From Sipunculus nudus (lineage: Eukaryota; Annelida; Sipuncula; Golfingiida; Sipunculidae): 64,000 nucleotides of DNA. The position numbers were made by a program, and so were the translations under genes. Numbering within the stretch: position 1 is the stretch's first letter; every line of letters begins with the position of its first letter. Location of the stretch: assembly GCA_026874595.1 (NCBI GenBank), contig CM049314.1:12642729-12706728 (forward strand). Direction: 5' to 3'. Positions 27,501 to 38,300 of this stretch are shown one piece after another. Under the pieces are notes generated by a model that saw only the letters and a list, made by a program, of their open reading frames with translations, did no database searches and had not been told where the DNA came from.

Positions 27501-30500
27501 TCTCCTCTGTAGAGCCAGGTCAAATTTGATTGGTTGTTTTGTGCTTGCTGCTCTGTAGAGTGAGCGAACGGGATGTCCCAGGTAAACCTACAATAAAAAA
27601 AAAAAAACATATCTGACGTCACTGTAACGGTCACTCTTACTCTAACTCTAAAAATGCTCTTGCTCTCTTTGGAGGTTATATTTTTCCATTTTGTTTGTTT
27701 GTCCATAGAAATGCTTTCTGAAAAGAGCAAAGCAAAACGTCTTTAAATGAATGTTAACATACATTCAGTAAATCCTGATATAAGTAAAGGTCTATTTTGT
27801 CTTTTAGTGAACCTGTCTTACCATACAGGACATTAAGAAGAGTTATTTAACACAAATCCATCATTATTATTACTCAAATGTTAAATGTAAACAGGTTTGT
27901 ACAGGATAAAGCAAGGGGACTAATTGAAGGGGGGGGGGGGGACGCTCACCCGAATCTTGACGGATACTGCGGTGTATTTTCCGGGTCATACAGGAACATT
28001 TCCTGAGACGCCAGGTACTTGCCGCTGCCTCTGTGACTGACAGTGACTGTAGGGTGGCCCTGTTGGTCCATCCAGGTCTGTAGGATCAATGACAGATTTC
28101 TTCTGCTCGTGTCCCATGTGACCCTGCCGTCAATTTCGGCTTGCTACAGAAATATAATTTGCAACTGCATATATTATGCAAACAAATGAACAGGACTGAA
28201 GACCAACATAGATAGCAAATTGTAATATCGGATGAGACTCCTGTCCCACGTAATATTATAAATCTTACCCTTCTATTTAACCGTTTTAAATCTTATATTC
28301 ACAGTTGTTCTTAAAGAAAAAAAGCCCCTCTAATCTTTAATCGTATTAAAGGCAGGTCATATTTATGAAATACAGCTGATTTTCTATTCACAAACATTTA
28401 CATAAATTATTCGATAATCCTTTATCAAAAGCCCATTAGTAGAAAGCGAGGCTTTCGTTCCTGTAATTAGACTTTGATAATTACTTCCAAACGACCATAC
28501 ATCCATTTACCTATTCTTCTGGATAAATGTAAACAATCATCCACTACTTCTCTGGATAAACGAGGTTTACTATACTTGATTATCTGCTGTTGAATCTGAA
28601 TAAACGGGGTTTACTTTTCGTAAATTTCCACAACTCAGACAACATAAAAGAGGTTTACTGGATGTAATTGTCTACTACTTAGACTAGATGAAACGGGATC
28701 AATGTTCGTTATTTTCTAAATGTAACTGGATAAACGGGATTTACTGTACTTGTTTCTCAGGTGTGTTTTCTGCAGGCTTCTGATCTCTCAGGCTGGTGAA
28801 GTATCATACATACGATTGATACTAAAGGCCCCTTTACACAGGGCTGCCGCCTTTGTGCCACCTTTGAGCAACCAAAAAATGACCAGAACGCTCAATGGTC
28901 GCCTAACCCCAGACAATCCTGTTTCTGTGTAATTGCTCAGTAACCGTTTCAGCGATACTTGTGCCTCCCTCGAACCTCCTAAAAAATGCAGCATTAGGGC
29001 GTTTTCTTGCCTGCCTTCCCTTTGCTTCCCCTGTGCCACCAGAGCGACCTCTGTGCCTCCATTCTGCAACTACGGCAATGCTTGTGCTTCCCTTCTGCCT
29101 CCTTTGAGCCACCTTTGAGCAACCCATCACCTCGGCGACCTTTGTGCGATTGTTTTGAACATGTTCAAAAACTCATGGCGACCATGGCGCCCATGGCGAT
29201 GCCTGAAACTCCTGTGTACCACCTTTGAACGACCTAGGCAACCATTCTGCCTTCTTTGAGCATCCTACAACGACCTGGAAATTTTGTGGTCGCACACGGA
29301 AGGCAGAAAGGTCGCTATTCTGTGTAAAGGCCCCTTTACGCACATTCACTTCTATTTGTAACCGTTTCGTCTACTCATATCATCGGATTTAATCAGACCT
29401 TAAGACCACTATAGCCCATAAGAATGGACTCCTCGATTGTTTTTTTAGTGAATGACGCAATGTGGAGTCCATAGATTGCCCTGCAGTTTACTAACACTCC
29501 ATACACAACTGTGAGATTTAACATATATCAATTGATTAATGTTTAGTGCAACTATGTGTATTGTATATTGGCCATCATGTCCAGAGAGAAGTATCCAGTG
29601 CGTTAAATCGTGACCGGGGACAACACCACTTGTCCAAACTTGACGACCCGCTCATTGCCGAAGACACCATCTACCGGCGAATAATTGTGGTCCCGCAGTT
29701 TGATGAAGTCTGCTGATATGAGTGGACGAGACTGTCACAGCAACAGCTAAGTGGTTGTGCGTGAGACATCGATACTGTGTATTTTGTCAACTTGTAAGGG
29801 ATGAGGATTTATGTAACCTAGCACCGATATTGCCCCGTTCCAAGGCTATGTGTGTTTTGTATTTCATATAACTCTACAACATTCAACACTGGGATAGACT
29901 GGGATACAGACCCGCTGCAGGGCGCTGTAGAGATCCTCCGCAATCACATTAGAATAGGCGTGCTTGTTCAAGTAATACTGAAAGACAAAAAAAAAATTGT
30001 TATTCCAATTTGTTAAAGGTATTATTTAAAGGAAGTTTATATATTGTCTCGTTAAATATTGAAAACGAATATTGTTTATCACGTAAATGCCCTACTCTTT
30101 ATAATTCATAATATATATTGTTGTAATATATGGTAAAGTGTGTTAACTTCCTGTTATAGCAGTGTATAAAGACACACATTATTTTCTTGATATTCGTTAT
30201 ATAACCAGATTAATGGAATATCTTGATGGCGACAGAGGTTTGCTTTATCGATTATACTCTCCATTAATTTATTCTTACTAAATCTGCTAAAATGATACTT
30301 ACAGTCATGGCCCTTCTGAAAGTGTCAAAACCTAGGAAGTAGTTGATCATGCGCAGAATAGATCCTCCCTGAAAACAGGTCACGACATTCATGTAAGGCG
30401 TATAGAAATTGATACATGGTCACGCGGTCATTTCAACGAGGTTGTGGTGGTCTTAGATGTTTTTGGCAGGTCGTAAAATACTCCGCCGGCAACAAAAATT

Positions 30501-32854
30501 AATGTCGTAAGAGCAGAAAGAAGAGAGAACGAGATAAAGTAGGAACATCGTAGTTTTATGCTTCAGATATTCTGGGTTTATGATATAAATAATTCAACAG
30601 CTACACCTATCATTTAAAATACGTTCAGTAATCCGAAAAAAAAAACCGCATCCATAGAACATCCATATTTTGTAGCCCATAATTTCGGGACGATTTATTA
30701 AGACAAATTATTGTTATCGAAGCAATCTATGTCTTTTTACTTATTACATATACATGAATGGATATATGTTTAAAAAAACCACTTGCAATTTGATAGAACA
30801 TTTAGTTTCAAGATACATGTAGGACAAATTCATAACATTGAAAGGTAAATTGCAACGAAACGCGGAAAAGAGTCATATGCAAAAATGGGACAATATTTAC
30901 AATATCTATTAGAAATAAAATAAATTCATTCTCTTTTCCTGTTTGTTTCTTAGAACCTTTTTAACAAATCTTTATCTTTTTTAATGAAAATACTTATTTC
31001 AGAATAAACATTTATGAGTGAGATATCACACATGTCATATGGAAACACACATGATTTAGTTATGTCCTTCTATGTTATTGTATATGCATGGATTGTACTT
31101 TTATGTGCTTCCATATATGTCTATGGCAATATTATTTGCATTTGTATATAAGTTATGTTTTTAGAAAAGAAAAAAAAAAAAACAAAATGCGTATTTATAT
31201 ATTGATGCATGTATAACAATTTTAGATTCTTGATTTGTTGGCCATTATGAAGAACTTGGCTACTGACTTTCCTATATGTCTGGCCCCTGAATGCCAGGCC
31301 GGTCTCGTTGTGGGACTCCACATGAGTGAGTCTGATTGGCTGTGACGTCGTGTACCCGTCAGTCTCCATGATCGGCATGAACGAACGCATGTAGTCCTCC
31401 TCCTGTAACAGTTAAACATTAACTAAATGGACGTCAGGTGTCAATGTCTGTTCAAAGAAGATTATGGTATCGACATGACCAGCCATGTTCCTTTTTAAAT
31501 AGACTATTTGATAGGCTTACTCCGTGAAAAAGTTTATATAAAACTGTAATTTTTTCTTCGAGGCCCTAAATAGATATATTTACCACTGACTCAAACTTTA
31601 TAAAATAGAACAAAATCCCGTGCCTAGACGTACGTAACCGTTCCGGGTTGAAAGACTTCAGATTACCCCCCTTCAGGTCACCCCGGTAATCTGAAATTGA
31701 TTTCAGATTACCCCCGGGGGTAGTCTGAACCTGATTTTTACCAAGTTACCCCCCTACTGTTCAGATTACCCCCTCGCTGATCAATCTAATATGCTAACTT
31801 TTGGTGTAAGTAGGAGCTCACCGCTCCTGATATATCTATATCAACAACATCCTCAACTGGCAGGTGATATAGCGGTCAGCATCGTCGTCCGTACATGTGT
31901 CTCTGTCCGTAAACACGTTATAATGTTTTATCTATAATCGTTAAAATTTAATCAGGTCGAATATAACCGTGTTTTCTTTTGTCTTTCCAATGAAGTAATT
32001 GTTTCGAATTTACCACCAAAATAAACGTCCTATCATATTTCCATGTACAAGCCCAATATCTGACTTCAACGACCTAACTAAACACGCCAGAAAGATAGCT
32101 GCAGTATGCTTGCCAGTTGCCGTATTTCCTGATCATAAAAAGATAACATTTAAATGATGGATGAAATTATTATATCAGTAAATGTGCAAGACTGCATGTT
32201 TCATTTATAGTTGGTGTATTTATAATCTAACCGGGGGGGGGGGGGGGGGGTTGTCTCATGGCTCAGTCGGTATTTTTTTTTGGGGGGGGGGGGGGTCAGT
32301 TTTTACAGCTAATCAGTTGGAACTCTTCATAGTTGGAGGCTTAAATTGCTGCTAATTTTGATTATGAGAATTTCTTCGTTGCTTTTAGGCTGAATCTCTG
32401 AACAGGACATGCTGATATATTGATACGTACTGATGTTAGTAAATAGCCGTGTTCACACTGTAGGATATTCCATATACCCTTAAACAGATACACCCCTCCT
32501 ACACGATAAGTGGGCTTGCCCATTAATCTGTGCATTACCTAGGAATATGGTAAGCTCAGACTTATCAGATCATCATGATATAATGAATAAAGGGGGCAAA
32601 TTTATCTCAAGCTTTAATGTTCTAATGTCTAACTTTGGATGTCTGTCGACGAGGGCTGTAAATAAGTTATTTCGTTCCTTTTGTTGTGGATTCTATGGCT
32701 GTCAGTCCTGGATATTACAGCATAAATCAATAGAAAAATTATGTAAATCTTATAACAAAGCTCTGCGTCATATTTGGCATTTGCCATATAACTCACACAG
32801 GAGTATTTTCATGGTCTTGTATACAATTAATGTTCTCTTTTGTGGTACGAATAA

Positions 32855-32914
<60 letters not shown>

Positions 32915-35249
32915 CCCGAATGATAAATTAGGCTGCCCGATGGATAAGAGTGGGGCAAAGAATCACTTATCTATAGGAAGCTCGCTTAGTGTGTAATCCC
33001 CACTCTTTGGCTGTTAGTCAAGTCATTTAGTAGCCAGGGTCTCCGCGTATAAAAAGATGGAGGTAGTTGAGGACCGGCGAAGTTCAGTATCCCGCTACCC
33101 ATATAGACTGGCAGTATGATCATGATTGGCTTAGTAATGATAACATTTCAAATTCGGACAGACCTTTCGGCCATTTGTTAATTTAAAACTTAATTTGCTC
33201 TGTTGTTTCATTTTATCAGTAGGAGAAACCATGTAATGCTACACCCGTTTTCATGTAACATCGAAACCATTGTATTGCCTCCAAAGCGAACTTCTGTTCA
33301 TCTTACTTCCGTATTCATTCGCATCTTCATCCGAGTCGTTGGAACCACATTAACAGGTAGTTTAAATACCGAGTCTATATTAATGCATGAATTCATCATC
33401 GATTAATCTTCAAGGGTGCCAGGGATGATCCAGGGCACTTTTTTTTCAATAAACCCACGAACATTCAAAATATCCTTTTTTTCTGGTTATATTTATTCAG
33501 CAATTTTAAACGGCTTGTAGTGAGAAAAAGGCTCGCGACTCACCATTTTCCAGTGAGGAAGCACCATGTCAACGCCCACGGCGGCGTAATAGGTCGCAAA
33601 GGCCTCGTTCAGGAACGTGTCACCCCACCACTCACACGTGACCAAGTTACCCCACCACTGAAATGTAAAATGCCATATACAGTGTACTGGTTTATAAATG
33701 CAGTAGAGTTTCGTTTATCCGGAAGCTCTGGGGACAGGGTTTTTGTTCAGATTAACAATTGTTCGGATTAACAATTCCTTATGTTTTAAAGTGATTGCCA
33801 CACGGATTAATGACAAGAATCAAAAACAAAAGTGGCAACAGCTTTTTTATTAAGTTTTTCATTAACTTAATGAAGTTATCATGTAAAATAGGTGGTAATA
33901 TATAATTATAGTAACACCATTATATAAAGAATGAGCTTCTTTTTGACTGATGACATGAACAAAATATAAAAAAGGATGAACAGTATCAGAGATCTCATAA
34001 CGCCTTTCTTTATAAACCTTCATTGGCTACCCGTGGTGTACAGATTGCATTATAAGGTTCTGTTACACACTGTTAAATCACTGCATGCTCTTGCACTATG
34101 AAAATGTCCTTCAGGTTTCTAGAACTGCCAAAGTTAGAGGTTACTGCCAGTTTTATTCTTTTAAAATATGGCGGGGTTTCAGTTACTGACCTTGTGGGCC
34201 AGCTCGTGTGAGATGACGGAAGTGATGGCACGTTTGTTGGCCATGGTGCTGTAGTTAGCGTGGTACAGAAGCAGGCCCTCTCTGTACGTCACAAGTCCCC
34301 AGTTCTCCATGGCGCCTGCCCGGAAATCTGGTACGGCTATCTGATCTGTGGAACAACACGTGGTAACATCCATTACACAGTATTCTTGTAGTTATAGCAT
34401 ATATAGCTTATATGCTATAACTAAGCTTATAGCTTATAGCTTATAGCATATATACTGAGCTGTAATCAAAGTTAGTATAATAAACAAATAAACTTCAGCG
34501 CCATACCCGTTATGTAAATTTTGTCTCTTTAATAAACCTCTTGTTAAACTAGTCCGTTTTATGAATGCAATCGTTCAGTTCTTCATTCAATGCTCGGTTA
34601 ACTGTTATTGCAAAAGGGTAGTGGACCTTCGTGGTTAACCTGTTTTGTTCAGGGGAAAGGGAACGCAAATGAATAAACTGTTTTGATCAGGGGGTGGCGA
34701 ACGCCAGTATATTGCTTGTTTATCACGGGTAGGGAATGCACTTGGATTACCTGTTTTGATCAGGAGGTAGGGGATTTACGTGTATTACCTGTTTTGATCA
34801 GGGGGTAGGGGATGCCCGTGTAATCTTCAAACGCCTCCAGGATGTAGCCACTGATGTTCAAAGCGTAGTCTATCTGGTCCTCGTAGTCTCGCCTTGCCCA
34901 GTGACGGAACTAGTCAGATGTAAACATAAATAGATGTACCGGCATCAACCGTGCCTCTAGCAAAGGGAATATTGAACTTTCCAACAGAATTTCTTCTCAT
35001 CTCAAAATTAGGTTTAATTGAGTTCACAACCATTGATGAAGCCTACCTAGAGTATGGTTCACCCTAGAATGAACGGACAATGCTTATCACACAACCAGTC
35101 CGCTGCAGTGACTTGCTGATATTGGTTTAGTGCCTCCGTCAGGAGGAAATGTTTTCATCCCCGTTCGTGTGTATTTAAATTTTACTGACTTCTCCTGTGC
35201 TTTATATTTATACGAGTGGTTAATAAAAAATCATGTCCATGGCGTTGAA

Positions 35250-35310
<61 letters not shown>

Positions 35311-38300
35311 TATTTAAGCTTAGTCGAAAATCAAAGAGTTCTGCCGCCCTACACTTAGCTCGCCCAAGTTTTTATAATTTGTTCAGGTTTTTTACTGTAA
35401 CTGATATTATGTAGTTCGAAGTACAATGATCTGTCGACAATGAAGCAAAACAGAGTTTAAGTGTGGATCTGATTACGAGCCTAAATTTACGGTTAGGTGA
35501 CGTCAGCAAACCACAGCAATAAGAATATATATTCCCCCATGGACAGATATTGTTGTAAGAACTTACGAAAGTCCCCCTCTGTGTTGTGTAGTTCTTTTGC
35601 ACGAAGTCCGACACGACAAAGGCAACCAGATATGAAGACATGATGACCGACCTGTTGTATACGTCAGCCTCGTATCCACCATCCCTGTAATAATAATAAT
35701 AATAATAATAATGATAATAATAATAATAATAACAGTGAAAATATAAAGGAACATAGGCACACTTTAGATTCGTAAGCAGAATGTGTTTTAGGCTGTAGAT
35801 TTTTCAAACCTATGTTTAGTTTGCTGAACTTACTAACTCTGGGTGCCCGATTTCTCAATTTTATCCTTCTGCCTTGCCTGTAATGCTTGCTTACACAGTA
35901 AGTTTATGATAACACAGGTAGGTATCCATGCTCCTTGGTGATATCTGATGTTTTTGTGTGTATTTACAAGTCCAGGTAAACCTGCCTTTGTTCCGTGTAC
36001 AGAAGATCCATGTTGGACAGTGAGGTGTAGCCGGGTTTCCTGACCAGGGTAATGTTGAAGGTAGCTTTGAAACTCGGCTCATCAAAATTCGGGAAGGCTC
36101 TGCGGGCGTGGGAACGCTGGAACTGTGTCACGGCGAGGTACCTATATCAAAGTGGAAAAAACAATATTAACGACCAAAGATATACTTACCTTTGTTAAAA
36201 GATAACTCAAGCACTTTGAAACCTGATAATCCCTTTCTGATCCCCAGCCCTACTTGTCCTTAGAATTTCATAGAAGGCCGGTCATAACCAAATAGGACAA
36301 CCGCAAAGACAACCAGAAAACAAATATACAACCTGACAGACCTGACAGACAAGAAAGTGTCAAACAGAAATCCAACTTGATTCCTTCATGGAGCAAATTA
36401 TATAACAGTTAAAGGCAGATATGCATGATAAATGTTAAACTTAACTGCACCCAGGCGATTTCCTGAGAAAAAAAAACATTGGATGTCATGACCATGCACA
36501 TGGCTGCGACACCTTAAGTTTAAGAGATAGATATATCAGACCGTTTTTTTTAGTTTTTTTTCTGCCTGAAAGCTAACTCAAGATACATTCTGTACCCTCG
36601 ATCTGCAGGTGTCACTGAAATATATTTACTGGATACTCGAGCGGTACCTGTCCATTACCGATGCGAAATTTAAATCTAACTAATTATGGTTGACTTTAAA
36701 TAACAACCAGAGCTGTGTTGTAACTGCTTTTTGTGCTTAGTTTTAGGTTTCTCTAGAACAAATAATAAAATAAATGATGATATTCTATGTAAATTTATGT
36801 GCCACTGTTTCCATTTGTAAATTATTTCATCCTGTATTACCATCCTCAATGACTCTCCTTAGCACACTGTCCAGTTAATTCGAACTTATTTTTTTTCCGG
36901 CTTACTTGAGATTTAGGATCACCGAGGATCGACTGTATATAGTATATTCTGACCTGGTCTGGTTGCCTTGTTGATAACTGCTGTAGTAAAACCCTCCCAG
37001 GTCGGGGTGATTGAGTGTACCCTGGAACTCTACAGTGAAGTAGTAGGTCCTTCCTACCACCAGGTCCTCATTCAGGTACAGCTTAAAGAAAAGACGATCC
37101 TTGTCCTCCTCCCAGCGGGAGTGGGCGATCACTCTGCCGGATGGTCCGTTCTCTCGGAACCTGATGGTAGTTTCATGAATGACCATCCTCTCGATGTGGA
37201 GGACCAGCATGTTTGTTGCCTGGTTACATCTCATCCAGATTTCGACTTTTCCGGGTATTTTGAACCCCGGTCTGGGCAGGTAGATGTCAGGTGTTAGTTC
37301 TACGTTATAGTGCTCCGGAAGTAGGGTCCTGTTTAACCGGAACCCCGTTATCTCCCGAGTCGTGGTGTTACACAGACCTTCAAGAACATTATAAATCACG
37401 TTAAACCACACGCATGGGTTCGTGTTTAATGTAAAGATATAATAAGAGAGAGAGGGCGCTGTTTCGTAGTATTTTTTCCAGTTTATCTACTAATAATTTC
37501 AGTCGGCACTGATTAAGAAGATCACACTGGGTAAGATTGGCATTTGTTAACAGGTCTGGCTTTTCATCAACACTTTTTGGATCTAACACTTCTCTTGTTA
37601 TACAGTGACCATAATGCATTATATATGTATATTTAGTAATATTGAGGATAATATGATTCGAGAATGCATTTTTAATCAAAATATGCTAATATTGTTTTAT
37701 GTTCTTTAAACAGTAAATTTTATCATTTACACACACTTGTCCTCTGTGATCAAAATTGCCACATAAGAACAGAGTTTTCTTTCAAATATTTATAAAAGCT
37801 CTGCCTTACATACCAGTGTTTTGACCGGAAAGTTAACAAATTACCCTTATCAAGGAGATGAAGAGTTTATCAATGATACCCCGACATTTTGAAGGGCTAT
37901 ACAGTAGACCGCGCACGATATGATCTTAGATAATCCTATAGCTCGTTTATTTAACCTAAATACAAGTAAACCTCCTCAGATCTCAAATGGTTTGAGTTAT
38001 GAACAAAATGAGAGCGGTATGCATGTATATATACATGTTTACTTTTTAGATTTAAGTCGTGAGCTAGAATATTAATGCGTTGAGAGAGACTACGTGTTTT
38101 TTTTATTCTGCATGCTATGTTTAATCTCCTTTATCAAACACTGGTGTAAATATATAATCATATTTACAAAACTTGAAATTAGCACTCAAAGAGCGCAGAC
38201 CTCCGCCAAGGCACACATATTGCATTGTCAGAAAGTAGCTTGTTTACTTTAATAAATTCCTAGATCCAGATTTTGATACGGATCACCCCTAAAATTTAAA

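Noticed and set aside
28788-29228. Overlapping frames of 60-93 codons on both strands
   Set aside because: All lie inside the inverted-repeat element and overlap each other in several frames; composition effect.
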